Positions 1 through 11,565 of a stretch of 64,000 nt of DNA are shown one piece after another. Within the stretch, counting starts at the first letter, position 1. Each line of letters begins with the position of its first letter. The stretch is from contig CM034113.1 of the NCBI GenBank assembly GCA_019914945.1, forward strand, positions 5,188,850 through 5,252,849. Direction: 5' to 3'. A model generated the notes under the pieces. That model searched no databases. It saw only the letters and a program-made list of their open reading frames with translations, and was not told the origin of the DNA. The stretch comes from Typha latifolia (Eukaryota > Streptophyta > Magnoliopsida > Poales > Typhaceae). A program made the translations under genes and the position numbers.

Positions 1-1425
1 CTCATCAAGTGGTATCGGAACTTATCAGAATCTCGAACCTCCATTAATGTGGAAATAAGGAAGATGGCATCAACAAGGAAGAGAGCACACCGACAAGGGA
101 AGACTCAATCTACGATAACCCTAACCGAAAGGTCGATTCCCTTGGGGCAGCCACGATAGGACCGAGTCAACCAACGTCCATTAGTGTGAACATGGGCTTA
201 GTTAATTAACTTAGGAGCATGTTCCAAACATTGATGCATAAGGTGGACGCAATGCAGAATGATCATAATATTTTAAAGGAATATGTCTTGAACCAATTGG
301 CTTCGTCATCTCCTCGACGAAGATCGGTGCCTCAAGAAGGACCAGCAGTGAGACCACACTGAATCGATACCCCATAGGTCCAGGTATGACATATTAATGT
401 CAATGATCCTCTTTTATCTATTCCTACACATCATCCCCCACCTCTGATACACAACCCAAGACTAGCAGTGGTGGAACCCGAGAGGCGTGCGGCATTGGTG
501 CGCTTTGACGATGAAGAGGAGTGGCACTTAGAGGATGAGGTTGATCCCTTCAGAGATGGTGATGGGCGTGCTCGAGGATTCAGAGAAGGAGATCAACAAG
601 TACAACGATTCAGACCTAAACTAAGGATCTTTCGCGAACCTGATAATACTATTAAGGGGAGAACTACACGCTTGGATTTTCCAAAATTCCAAGGCGGTAA
701 TCCGACGGATTGGGTGTTTCAAGTGGAGCAATACTTTGATTGTCAAGAGACAGCTGATGACACAAAGGTATAGATGGCAAGCTTACCTCCAAGGAACGGT
801 ATTGCATTAGTATCGATCGACTATTCGTAATGGAGGATTTACTAGTTGGGCTGACTTTTGTAGGAGGATTATACGTAGATTTAGGACAGCGATGTATGAA
901 GATTTTGCTGCCACATTAAGAAAAATGGTTTAGAGGGCAATCGTATTGGAGTACTAAGAAGAATTTGAAAGAGTTAATAGTCGTTGCGAGCAACCTTGGC
1001 CCGAACCGACATTGATGAGCACATTCATTTTAGGGCTGTGGGAGGAGATCTAGGAGGATATTCATGCTCTCTGTCCTTTCACTCTTGAGGAGGCCTTTGA
1101 GAAGGCCGTGGGGATGGAGCAAAAGCACAAGGCTCTCAAAATGGCAGCGATAGAAAATCTTTCATTCATTGCTTTTTTAATGAATGATATCTTTCATTCA
1201 TTGCTTTTTTATTGATATTCTTATCGATAGAAAATCTTGGGATAATCTTTTACACACTTGAGAGAGGTGCTAAATTTATTGAAGAAACATGAGCTCAAGG
1301 CAAAGAAATCAAAGCATTCATCGAGAGAGTAGTAGGTGGAGTATTTGGGACATGTGATTTCAGTAGATAGTGTGGCCACCGACCTCGAGAAGATACATTG
1401 CATGGTGGTCTTTCAGACGATGCAA
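1..1425 (+). mobile_element. Decayed Ty3/Gypsy fragment, plus strand
   Basis: The window opens just inside a Gypsy element. A degenerate primer-binding site, TGGTATCGGAAC, lies at about 11-22, so the LTR should be just left of the window. A leader and a gag frame follow, broken by several stops. After about 1140 the similarity jumps straight to a reverse-transcriptase segment at 1240-1420 (motif VEYLGHVIS, preceded by two stops), so the gag end, protease and first half of RT are deleted. A 26-30 bp stretch containing CTTTCATTCATTGC is duplicated near the deletion (about 1155-1215). Non-functional remnant. Confidence 0.75.
468..1140 (+). pseudogene. Gypsy gag (retrotransposon gag family), broken
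   Basis: The open stretch 468-773 has an acidic N-terminal part and then LDFPKFQGGNPTDWVFQVEQYF, which I recognise as the start of the retrotransposon gag core (usually ...F.G.nP..W....E.YF). The frame continues past stops at 774 and later with conserved pieces such as SWADFCRRIIRRF and PFTLEEAFEKA. At least four stops are present, so no full Gag can be made. The protein would normally form the particle that packages element RNA. Confidence 0.7.
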
Positions 1426-1660
1426 AATGATATGTAAAACAAGTATATATTAGTTATAACTATAAGAATAAATGTTACTTGCCACTTATATATCTACTAC
1501 TTTGAAGATTTGCTTAACACAAACTTTGCTGGTCTTTCCTATTTCATATGATATCATGTCAGATGACCAATTGAGAAATAACTCATTCATCGTTACTACA
1601 AATCGTTAGCTAGCTTAGGGTATCTTATTTTGTCAAGTATTTGATCATGTGTTCAAGTAT
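1426..1660. other. Short AT-rich spacer, no gene seen
   Basis: Sequence between the end of the plus-strand Gypsy fragment and the target duplication of the outer minus-strand element. I see no coding or repeat signal. Confidence 0.5.
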
Positions 1661-1665
1661 ATATT

Positions 1666-1998
1666 AGATGCAAAACGTGGTGGAGAGAGAGGTTAGGGAG
1701 GAAAGTAAGAAAGAAAGGAATGGGGTTTCACACCTCCACCCTAAAAAACGTTTTCACACTAAAATTCTCTAGAGAGCAAAATCACATAAACTTTCAATAA
1801 CCTCCAAAGAAAATATAACGGGTCTATATATAGACCTACAATGGAATTAAGTAAAAAACACCCTACATAGAAAATAAACAAAAGCCACCCCAAACAAATA
1901 AAAATTATAACCAAATCCATATAGGAGGGATCATCAACTATCGGTGCCTCTTGTGCTGGTACACACGCCATCGAGTCCTATCAGTGATGTCTGCATCA
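1666..1998 (-). repeat. 3' LTR of outer Gypsy element
   Basis: About 333 bp, closely similar along its length to 17507-17831, including the shared CACACCTCCACCCTAAG-type block, the CTCTAGAGAGCAAAATCA block and the end TGATGTC.G.ATCA. The terminal TG at the low-coordinate end is mutated (AGATG against TGATG). The expected ATATT target duplication abuts it. Confidence 0.88.
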
Positions 1999-2012
1999 TT
2001 CTCCCCGAGTGG
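1999..2012 (-). promoter_or_regulatory. Polypurine tract of outer Gypsy element
   Basis: Directly next to the 3' LTR, the minus strand reads CTCGGGGAGAA before the LTR start TGATGCAG. A purine-rich run in this position is the expected plus-strand priming site for reverse transcription. Confidence 0.65.
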
Positions 2013-2800
2013 GAGAGAATTCGACTCCGTCGAGTGTGCTGCTCTGCTGCTCTCATACTACTCTAAGATATCAAGGTGATGCACCTCTAAATCATGGCGA
2101 TCAAGCCACGTGTCATCAAATGTAGGTCATCCCTTCCAACTTACCAGATACCATTGGGTTCCAAATTCTCTAGTTAAAATAATCTCATCATCTAAAATTT
2201 TATCAATTTTGTTTGCTGTGTTAGGTAGAATATTGGGAAATGGAGGTAAAGAGGGTCTCTCATAAACAGGCTCATTGGTAGACTCAATATCTAGTGGGTT
2301 ATCTGGGGTAAAATCTGGACCTTTATAAGCTACTAGATCCTCAATATTAAAAGTAGAACTGATGTCGAAATCATTAGGGAGATCTAGAACATAAGCATTA
2401 TCATTAATTTTCTTGATAATTTTAAAAGGTTCGGCACTTCGTATTGATTATTAACAGTTCCAGGTGGGAACCATTCCGGACGTATCCGGACTATCACACA
2501 GTCTCTAACATTAAATTATTTAAATCTCCTTCTTAGATCAGCTCGAATTTTATAATTGGTATTATTTTGAGCAATTCTGTTACTGATTTTTTTATGCAAG
2601 TCATGAATATGTGATGTGAATGCAGATGCAGACTCAGACAACCTATGATAATAGGACATAGGAATGAGATCTACAGGTTGTCTAGACATATTGATGTATT
2701 AACAGAATTATTATATACAAATTCAGCAGTTGACAATTTTTTATTCCAGTCTCTTAGATTCTCGTCGACAAAATTCTCAGTAGGTTACCTAAACTCCTAT
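2013..2800 (-). pseudogene. 3' part of outer-element pol (integrase C-terminus), badly decayed
   Basis: Between the PPT and the integrase core the minus strand holds no long frame. Short pieces look like the integrase C-terminal region, for example the reading of 2440-2480 as a VRIRPEWFPPGTVN-type segment. I could not recover a continuous domain. Assigned by position and by these fragments. Confidence 0.45.
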
Positions 2801-3310
2801 TAACTACTTCAGTTTGCCCGTCAGTTTGCGGGCTACTTCAGTTCCCATCTTATGCCATAGGGTTTTCCAAAAATAGCTAGTGAATTTCACATCCCTATCT
2901 GATACAATAGTTTTTGGTAGCCCGTGTAGTTTAAAGATTTCATCAAAATAGATTTTAGCAACTCGAGAGGCGTCAAAAGTTCGAGAACAGGGTATAAAGT
3001 GGGCCATCTTTAAAAATCGATCCACCACCAGAAGAATGGAATCGTGCTTTCGAGTGGTCTTTGGAAGTCCAAGTATGAAGTCCATTCTAACATCTTGCCA
3101 AGGACAATTAGGAACAGATAGAGGCATGTACAATCCTGTATTTTCCTTTCGCTGCTTAGCGAGTTGACATGCGTGATATCGACTAACAAGTCTCATAACA
3201 TCTCTCATTAGGCTTGGCCAGAAAAATTGATGTTTCGTAGCTTCAATAGTTTTCTCATGCCCAAAATGTCCTGCTAAACCCCAGCATAGAATTCCCATAT
3301 AAAAAATTCC
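2801..3310 (-). pseudogene. Gypsy integrase (HHCC zinc finger and catalytic core), broken
   Basis: The minus-strand open stretch 3298-2804 encodes GLAGHFGHEKT, then FFWPSLMRDV, a degenerate HACQLAK zinc-binding end, WQDVRMDFILGLP, VVDRFLKMAHFIP and IVSDRDVKF. These are the landmark blocks of plant Gypsy integrases, with the first two catalytic aspartates visible in MDF and SDRD. The frame ends before the third acidic residue. It follows RT/RNase H in the usual Ty3 order. Integrase inserts element cDNA into the chromosome; this copy cannot. Confidence 0.85.
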
Positions 3311-4900
3311 CTTAATGAGGTGCTAGGAATGCATAATTTTCGAGACTTAAATAGAAGTCATCCTGTAAGATGAAACCATCTATTTCTTGAGTCGCTCCGT
3401 CGCTTAATAAATTGTAAACTTCATGAAAATCTGGACATAATTCATATTCAGTTTTGATTTTATCAAATCCTATTACCTCTCTGTTCATCCTTGAAAGAAG
3501 AATCATGCAACGACTCAGTGCATTAGCCGCTTTGTTGTCTACTCCAGACTTGTATCGCAAGGTGTACGTATAGTCCTAGAGAAATTCAACCCACCTACCG
3601 TGTCTAGCGTTAAGCTTCTTCTAGGGGTTAAGGTAACGAAGAGCTTCATGGTCCGAGAAAATTACGAATTTTTGAGGGAGCAAATAATGTCTCTAGTGGC
3701 GAAGAGATTGAACCACAACATAAAATTCCTTATCATAAGTGATATACCATTGTCTAGTTTCATTCAACTTTTCACTAAAGTTGGCAATCAGATGACCTTC
3801 TTTGCTCAGGATTCCTCCTATACCAACTCTAGAAGCATCACAAGTGACCTCAAAAACTTTAGTAAAATCAGGGAATCGCATAATAGGAGCTTCCACCATT
3901 TTCTTCTTGATTTCGGTGAAAGTTTTAGTGTCGCTTGCTGACCACTCAAATTCACCCTTCTTGAGACATTCTGTTATCGGAGCCATAATGGTACTAAACC
4001 CCCTGAAGAACCAACAATAGAAGGTAGCAAGCCAACGAAAATTTCTCATGTCTCTTATGGTACGGGGTTCAGGCCATTCATTAATAGCTTTGACCTTATC
4101 AGGGTCAGCAAACACTCCTCCGGATGAAACAATCAAACCCAAGAAAATAACTTAGTTTGTCAGAAATGTACATTTCTTAGGGTTTGCATACAATTGCTCT
4201 TTTCTCAAGACAGCGCAAACTTGATGAAGATGATCTATATGTTGCTCCCAATATTGACTATAAATAAGGATGTCATCAAAGTATTCGACTAAAAATTGTC
4301 CCATAAAATATCGTAACATTTGAGTCATCACTCTCATAAAAGTACTCGGAGCATTAGTCAATCAAAAAGGCATGACAATCCATTCATATAACCCATCTTT
4401 TATTTTAAATGCAGTCTTCCATTCATCGTTAGGGCGTATACGAATTAGGTGAAAGCCACTTTTAAATCAATCTTTGAAAAGATCGTGGCCCTGCCATCAT
4501 GTCTAGCATGTCATCCAAACGAGGAATGAGAAAATAGTATTTTATCGTTATTCGATTAATGGCGCAATTATCGATGCACATGTGCCAAGTTCCATCTTTC
4601 TTTGGCGTTAAAAATGCGGGAACTGTGCAAGGATTTAGGCTTTTCTTCAAAAAGCCTTTTCTCAATAACTCATCAACTTATCGTTTGAATTCAGCATATT
4701 CAGTTGAGTTAAGTCTATAATGAGGCAAGTTAGGAAGAGATGCACCTGAGACGCAATCGATAGCATGTTGAATATCTCGCATTAGTGACAATTTATCCGG
4801 GATATCCTCTAAAAAGATATCCAAGATTTCCTCAATCACAGTAGTGGCTTCAAAAGGAATCAATTCATTAGGCTAATTCAGAATTTCTCGAGCAGCAAGA
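3311..4900 (-). pseudogene. Gypsy reverse transcriptase / RNase H, broken
   Basis: Read on the minus strand, 4665-4462 gives [18 protein letters not shown] (RT fingers), 4361-4152 gives the active-site block [10 protein letters not shown] (normally V.YFDDILVYS), 4142-3693 gives LGLIVSSGG.FADPDKV and the connection/RNase H start FEVTCDASRVGIGGIL, and 3560-3312 gives the RNase H tail. Several stops and frame changes separate these pieces. The order RT, RNase H, integrase identifies Ty3/Gypsy rather than Ty1/Copia. Confidence 0.87.
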
Positions 4901-5099
4901 ATTAGAATAGGAGTTCATTTACTCATCTCGTGTTCAATGCTTCATGCACTAATCAAGTTGACTTTAATGTCTGAGTGGATGGGATCAGACTTCTTTTCCA
5001 CCTTACAATTTCTAGGCTGCGATGAAAGAATTTTGATTTTCTTACCCTCGTGTTCAAACATGCAGATATTTAAACGACCATAAATATGTACATCATTAT

Positions 5100-5400
5100 C
5101 AAATAGTCAAGGCCTTCCAAGGATAATTTGACCAAGATCCATGGTCAATACATCGCACCAAATTCTATCCTTATAAGTTGTGAATTCAATTGGAACCAAA
5201 CAATGCTTTTTTATCTCTACTGTGGTTGAATTGATCCACAAAACTTTATAAGGATTAGGATAGGAAACTGCTCTCAGATTTAGTTTCGAAATAATGGTGG
5301 AGGACATGGCATTTATACAGCTCCCACTATCCACAATTACTTTGCAATTTTTGCCTCCAATTTTTGTGAACATGTGGAGGATGGAGCTATGCCTCCAATC
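5100..5400 (-). pseudogene. Gypsy aspartic protease region
   Basis: The minus-strand reading 5373-5107 contains GGKNCKVIVDSGSCINAMSS. The DSG triplet is the retroelement protease active site (usually IDSGSTHNF or VDSGS..N). It lies between gag with its zinc knuckle (higher coordinates) and RT (lower), as expected. The reading is interrupted on both sides. Confidence 0.78.
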
Positions 5401-5588
5401 ATCATTGACTTTAGGTTGAGAGAGGGCACATCTGACGACATGTAACCTTGTGGAGTCTATGTGCCTCAGGCATCCTAGAGTAATTTCTTCCTCTTCGTCT
5501 TCAAAATCTCCTTCTTCATCGTCTACATGCTGAACATATTCATCAAAGTCTTGTTCAGAGTCTTCTTCGAAGGGTTCCTCAATTAAGC

Positions 5589-6671
5589 TTATTTTATACG
5601 GACTTGCACAATTTGTAGCAACATGTCCATAGCCTTGACACTTATAGCATTTGACTTGGGATTAATCTTAGAAAAGTCTTTCTCAACGCTCTTACCCTTG
5701 TATTCTACCTTGGATTGTGAAGGGCTAGGGTTAGATCGATTAAAAGATTGATTGGTATATTTGGCTTGATGACGATCTATGGAGGATTTATGAATTTGAG
5801 GTCTTGTTTCGTAATTTCTTGAGATATGGTTAGGTCTAGACTCCTCTAAGTCTTGAACTAAGCTGTAGGCTTTTTCCAAAGTATCAATATTACGGGCAAA
5901 AAGTTCACTTCTCAAATCTTCGCGCAGGCCAACCCTAAATCTGGACAAGATTTGCATAGGGGTTTCCAATTCGATCACACTACACTAAATTAGTAGTTCA
6001 TCAAAAGCCGCAATGTAATCCTTAGCTAACTTATTCCCTTGGGTAAGTCGATTCCATTTGTCTAGAAGTTTAGGGTAATAAGAAGGTGTGAGATATTTAC
6101 GTTTTAGCTCATTTTTCATATCAACCCAAATTTCAATTAGAAGCTCACTCCTAATCTTACAAAGAGTCTCAACATTAGTCTAGTATTGATTTTCTTGCCC
6201 AGTCAATTTCATGGCAGTAAACCTGACCTTTTAGATTTTCGACATATTATACCATTTAAAGTAATGGTCCATGTCTTTGATCCAGTCCAAGAAGTATTAC
6301 GGATCTAAACGACCATCAAACATCAGAGCATCAACTTTCATGCTTTGAAGGTATCGCTTATTAGGATCTCGCTCATTCCCTTGAAAGTGTTGATGAGGTA
6401 AAGGAGTGGGAAATTCACCATATTCAGAGTCAATACGGTAATTATTTTGAGGAACGGTGTGCTCACGGGATCTTTCTACCCTATATAGTCGTTCATCGGT
6501 CACCCATTGATACCCAAGCAAAGTATCATGAGTATCTCTGACTTGTTGAGCTAAGGTACCTAGTTGACCCATAATATCGTCGAGCTTCTTATTAAGTTCG
6601 GGATCCATACTGCTACTGCTGGACTCACTAGAATCACTAAGGAGATAAGTCTTCCCTCTACATGTTAGCAT
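5589..6671 (-). pseudogene. Gypsy gag with CCHC zinc knuckle, broken
   Basis: The minus-strand piece 6671-6297 starts near a Ser-rich N-terminus and contains a coiled-coil-like LNKKLDDIMGQLGTLAQQV segment. After several breaks, 5978-5589 gives the gag core end (RFRVGLREDLRSELFARNI, a standard gag block). In a different frame the minus strand at about 5640-5595 reads CYKCQGYGHVATNC, a perfect CCHC zinc knuckle (C-X2-C-X4-H-X4-C) just past a frameshift. Non-functional. Confidence 0.82.
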
Positions 6672-7924
6672 ACACTAATATGCAATGAATAAGTTGTGTT
6701 GCTTTTATTTTATTTTATGCTTGCTAATTTAAATAAATTAAATAATGTTCTAACCTAATGGAATGCAGACGTCCCTAAATTTGATCTAAATGCAAATGTC
6801 TTGATCTAGATGATATGATATGATATGATATGCGGTCAAGAAAATCTTAAAAGTGAATACTTCATTGAATTTAAATTTCTAATCAGGAGATTCAAAGACT
6901 AATGCCAAGGTTTAATGGTTTTTAAACAAAAGTCACATTTAATAAATGCCAAGCCCTTTAAATTTCTTTCCAAAAATTAACATAATACTAATATTCTATT
7001 CGGCATAGTTCAGCTCTTAATATCAGGACTAAAGCATATAAGGTTTCTTCTAAGTTTAGAGATGATACTAGAAAAGAATGGCCTAAAAATATTTAATACG
7101 ATGAAAAGAGCGTGTACCTAACTATTTGAAAAAAATGAAATTAAATTTTTTTTTCACCCTTCCTCTTTCTCCTCTCTTCGTCCATTATTACTTGTGGTGC
7201 AGGTCCCTTCTGTCAACACCAATGAATGGCACAACAACAATGTCAACAGCGTCGGTAGCAATGCCTGAGATAGTGGAGAGATCGGACAGTCCGACGGTGA
7301 TGGTCACAGTCAGCTACGGTGGGGAACAAGGCACGGCAATCACTCCCTCCGGTAGTAGCGATCAATCTCTGTGAAGGTGACGGGAGATCAAGGCACGAGC
7401 GTTGACGTCGACGTCGTCAGCAATGGATGCAAGCGTCAAGAGGGACGGCGTCGTCGGTGAAGAATGAAGTTGTCGGTGGCGAAGAAGAAGGGCATCGCTG
7501 TCGAGAAGCCCTAGTAGCGGCATTGTCGGTGGAAGGCATCGATGCGACATCGTCGTTGTCTGGTGGAGCAAACGAGTCGAGGTAGCGTCGTTAGAATGGA
7601 GTGACGGTGTCGGGGCGGCATCGTCGGGGCCAGGCAGATTCAGGGAGGCATCGTTGAGGCGGTGTTGTCAGGGACTTGATGGCATTGGGGCAGTAGTGAT
7701 GGGGAATTGGGTTAGGGCTCGGTGGGAGGTGAGGGGAGGTTGGCGATGAAGATGGCTAACGGGTTGAGATGATGATGATTAACGGATTGAGGGATTAGAT
7801 TAGTAGGTTTTGGGTTTTGGGTTTTGGGTTTTGGGTTTTGGGTTTTAGGTTTTGGGTTTTGGGTTTTGGGTTTTGGATTAATGGGTTTTGGGTTTAAGTT
7901 TGATGGGTTTAATGGGTTTAATGG
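6672..7924 (-). other. Probable leader of outer Gypsy element, non-coding
   Basis: Upstream (minus strand) of gag. 6672-7120 is AT-rich with a short (GATAT)n run at 6808-6830. 7200-7750 is GC-rich and full of GTCGTCGGTG-type triplets in no lasting frame. The tract 7807-7876 is a TTTTGGG heptamer array. I see no conserved protein. I assign it to the leader because it lies between gag and the PBS side of the same element, but an additional unrecognised insertion cannot be excluded. Confidence 0.45.
7807..7876 (+). repeat. TTTTGGG heptamer tandem repeat
   Basis: About ten head-to-tail copies of TTTTGGG, one of them TTTTAGG, followed by looser ATGGGTTTTGGGTTTAAG-type sequence to 7924. It resembles, but is not, the plant telomere unit TTTAGGG. 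Four or more GGG runs at regular spacing could form a G-quadruplex. Confidence 0.85.
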
Positions 7925-7956
7925 GGTTGGGTTAGACTTGATCAAACGGCCCAGCC

Positions 7957-10900
7957 TGTAACAACCCAATTCCAAAAATAAAAAAAATAAAAAAATAACT
8001 GGTTGCATGGCACGACGTGGCCGGCCTCGTGCCATGCAGTGGCTGGAGGGGAGCATGCCACGCCCCCCTCGCATCGCCGCAACCAGCTGGCCGCGGCGGG
8101 CCCCAGCGCCGCCGCAACCACCGCCAAGACCCCCCCCACCGCCTTCCCTCTCTCTCTTTAAATATCTTTTTTTCTCTCTCTCTCTCTCTCTCTCGATCCT
8201 CTCTCTCTATCTCTCTCTCTCTCTCGCCGAGGCCGGTCGCCGCCGTCGCGACCTCCACGAGCGCCGATGAGCTCTTTCTCCCTCTCTCTCTCTTCTTCTC
8301 TCTTCTTCTCTCTCCCTCTCACTATCCCTCTCTCTCTCTTTCTCTCTTTCTCTTTTTCTTACTTTGGGCGCGGGCTCGTCGGAGCCGAGCCGCCGGGGAG
8401 AGGCCAGCAGCTGGCTGGCCACCAGCTACCGGTGCCCTCCCCACCGACCCGGTTCTGCAGTTCCCTCCCCTCCTCTCTTTCTTCTCTTCTTCTCTTCTCT
8501 TTTCTTCTTCTTCCTTCTTTCTTCTTCCTTTCTTCTTCTTCTTCCTCAGCTGCTTCTCTTCCTCTTATTTTCTGCCCAGCACTGTAGCAGGCTAGTGCTA
8601 GGCCCGAGCCCAGCACTGTAGCAGAGATCCTTTACCCTTTTAATTTTATTATTTATTTATTTATGTATTTCTATCTTAATTAATACAAATAGATTTACAC
8701 ATTATTTATTTTAATAATAATACACATTCATCATTATGATTATTATTAATTAAAATTTATTGATGATTAACTAAGTTATAAACTATTACACATAAATATA
8801 GGTAATACTTATATTTATTTATTTGTTTATTTACTTATATGTATATTAGATTAATAGATAGATTTGTAAATTAAAATTATTAGATTTATATTCTAATATT
8901 CTTATGATATACATTTTAAGTAATTCTATTAATTTATTATACATTATTATTTTGTAACAAATAAGATAATGACTACATAGTCCCAAATTAATCAAGATAT
9001 AATTTAATTATAATTAGGTTTTTATCTATATTTATATTTTATTTATAATAAAAATTTAGCCAATTATAAAATTAAATAGAAATTCTAAAATCTAATAAAT
9101 CATCATATTTTACTCGAAAGGATTATAATGGGATAAACAACTAACTTTATGTTACTTAAACATTTTTAAATCCCGAACCCCTTATTTGAGACCCCATGGA
9201 CCTTGCTAGCAAGAAGTGTCACATGGTTGATGGGCGGATCTAAGGGATACGTGGTTTGTATCTTCTTATCAGTGTGAGTAGTCTTATCTCCTAGATCCCT
9301 TTCTCAAATTAGGTTATATTATATATTATGTACATGCATGTTTTGGCCTCTAGCATGATTATATGATTTTATCTAGAGATGATTATAATCGAGCATATTT
9401 TATCATGCATTCGATTATGCTGATTTAGAATATGAGTACATTGGTGATATATATAGAGATGATTAGAGATGATTCTACTGTTATGATTATTTACCGAGTT
9501 GATCTGTAGCATGAGTATGCATGTAATAGATTAGCATGAGTATGCATGTAATAGATTAGCATGAGTATGCATTTGTTGACGATACAGTTGGAGACTACAT
9601 TGCATCATTTTCTCTTGATTCCTATTCCACATAAATTTCTATTATACATTGACTCGTTATCGTACTGGATATATGCATGTGATCTGACATTTAGAAGGAA
9701 AACATGAAATGTGATTGATAGGCTAGTTGATAGAAAGCATGAGGATACCCGAGTAGGCGCCAGGATTAGGGGTGCCTCGAGTGATGATTATGGTCGCTGA
9801 TATGCGATATCTCATGGCCCATGTCCGAGGTCAGTTGAGTCTGTGCGCACAGACAATCGGACACATGCCGTTCGCCAGGGCATATGTGGTGAGTTATCCT
9901 CACGAGGTTTCTATTAACTATGTGGGGTGCCCAGTCTAGATGGATGTTGATACCCTTAGCGGATGGCAGGGTATGGTTATATTTGAGATACTCCTTGCGG
10001 ATGGCAGAGTATGCTCGGAGACTTTGGGCATGATGTTAAGACCGGGTACTAGGTGTTGATTGTGCAAAGTGGTCTAGTATGATGATATTATACTGAGATG
10101 TCGGTGATGATCGTGATGTTGAGAAATGCATATGATTTTATTTTTATCTGGCATACCTGATTATTGAGTGGTCAATATACATCATATATGGTTGCATTTG
10201 ATATCATAGCATGGCCATGGTCGGCATGCATCATGTGTCATATTTGATAGAGAGTTATGATGATCATATGAAATAGAGATTTATTTATTCATTATCGAGA
10301 ATTGTATACTTTTATCAGTATGACATATTATCTACTTTTCATTTATGTATTATTGAGGATACATTCATATACTCATTCATGACATAATGGTGCTTTCTGA
10401 TTCATATTATGCAGTACATGATTTACTCTCTGTTTGGCATCACTAATTCGGGGTAAGGTCTATTCACTAAGCCTTTTGCTCATGACTCTCTTTATTTCTT
10501 TTCTAACCCCCTCAGATATGTGGTACGTGATAGCGACTTGAGAAGATATTTTAGAGCGACGATGAGGTGAGCTATAGATGCGAGATGGTATAAATGATAG
10601 TTTATATAGAAATTGAGTTGTACTAGTATTTAATATTTGTACTCTTTTGTATTAAACGATGATTTGTATAATACAGGTCGAATCATAGTGTACTCTTGTA
10701 TTAGTTATTTTAGTTGTATCTTGATGGTTTGTTGTGGCCTATGTGGGTCCTGCTAGATTATATAGCAGTCTAGTGTATATTATTGTGTACTTGGATATTC
10801 ACATCTTAACAAGTTTATTTGGTTGATAGTATAATGTATTTGGTGATGGATTATGTGATCATGGATAGGTTAACAGGTTTTATTTGATGATGTCATGATT

Positions 10901-11016
10901 ATATATGCACAGGAAAGTATCTGTGCGTGACGGGCCCCACCCGACCTGTCGCGTGCGTCGCGCGTGCCGTGTGGGCACGTGGGCGTGCACGTACCGTGCC
11001 GGGCGGGGGCGTTACA
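7957..11016 (+). mobile_element. 3.06-kb solo LTR, probably Del/Tekay-type Gypsy, copy 1
   Basis: It begins TGTAACAACCC and ends GGGGGCGTTACA, with 6-bp inverted ends TGTAAC/GTTACA, and is flanked by the exact 5-bp duplication CAGCC (7952-7956 and 11017-11021). No internal gag-pol is present, so one LTR remains. It aligns over its whole length to 26876-29974. The first 700 bp is GC-rich with long CT tracts (8155-8225 and 8280-8550), the middle is AT-rich and the last 80 bp is very GC-rich. The length and TGTAACA...GCGTTACA ends fit Del/Tekay chromovirus LTRs; the clade is an inference. Confidence 0.85.
9508..9571 (+). repeat. 25-bp tandem repeat inside solo LTR
   Basis: The unit AGCATGAGTATGCATGTAAT plus five bases repeats at 9508, 9533 and 9558. 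The second LTR copy has only two units at the matching place (about 28476-28520). Confidence 0.85.
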
Positions 11017-11565
11017 CAGCCCACCCGTGCCAGGCCCGACCCAGCTCGGTTTAGGCTCGGCCTGAACTACCCACGGGCAGAACGGGCCATCCCTTTGCCC
11101 GCCCGACCTGGCCCAAAAGCCTGTCCATTTGGCCCGCAACTAGGCCCGCCTGTTCTGCTACAGTAGCCTGCCCATTTTGCTACAGTAAAAACCAATGGAA
11201 ATTTTGGTACTATACCATTTTACATTTTTTTAGCACACCTTTAAATTTTTTAAAAAAATTTTTAAATGGAGGAACATAAATATTTTTTGAAAAAATAAGC
11301 TAATAGTAAAAAATATTCTAAAATTTGCTAAAATATGGGTTGGGCCGAATGATTGGTGGGTCGAGCTGGCCCGGCCTGATCGGCTAGCCCAATCTCTCAT
11401 GGGCCGAGGGGCGGTAACGGGCTAGACTATTCTAGCCCGGCCAGAACCCAGCCCGGCCCGAGTGATTGGTGGGTCGGGCCGTGAATAAATACTTAAGCCT
11501 GATTGACCCGAAAAGACTGGCCTGAACCCAACCCGGCCCACCCGATGATCATGTCTAGGTTGGGT

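Larger units (their letters stand above)
7933..11557. mobile_element. hAT-like miniature DNA element, copy 1, interrupted by solo LTR
   Basis: The terminal inverted repeats are TAGACTTGATCA at the left and TGATCATGTCTA at the right, flanked by the exact 8-bp target duplication GGTTGGGT (7925-7932 and 11558-11565). An 8-bp duplication is typical of hAT elements. The body is rich in GGCCCG/CGGGCC words and has no ORF. Without the inserted 3060-bp LTR and its 5-bp duplication it is about 560 bp. It aligns in inverted orientation to the uninterrupted copy at 39256-39783. Confidence 0.88.

Noticed and set aside
7807..7876. Interstitial telomere repeat
   Set aside because: The unit is TTTTGGG, not the plant TTTAGGG or TTAGGG; it is better seen as a local G-rich tandem repeat.
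8007..8621. Several long open frames on both strands (up to 192 codons)
   Set aside because: They are Ser/Leu/Phe or Arg/Glu translations of CT and TTC tracts inside the solo LTR, with no domain. The same applies to 26946-27542 in copy 2.
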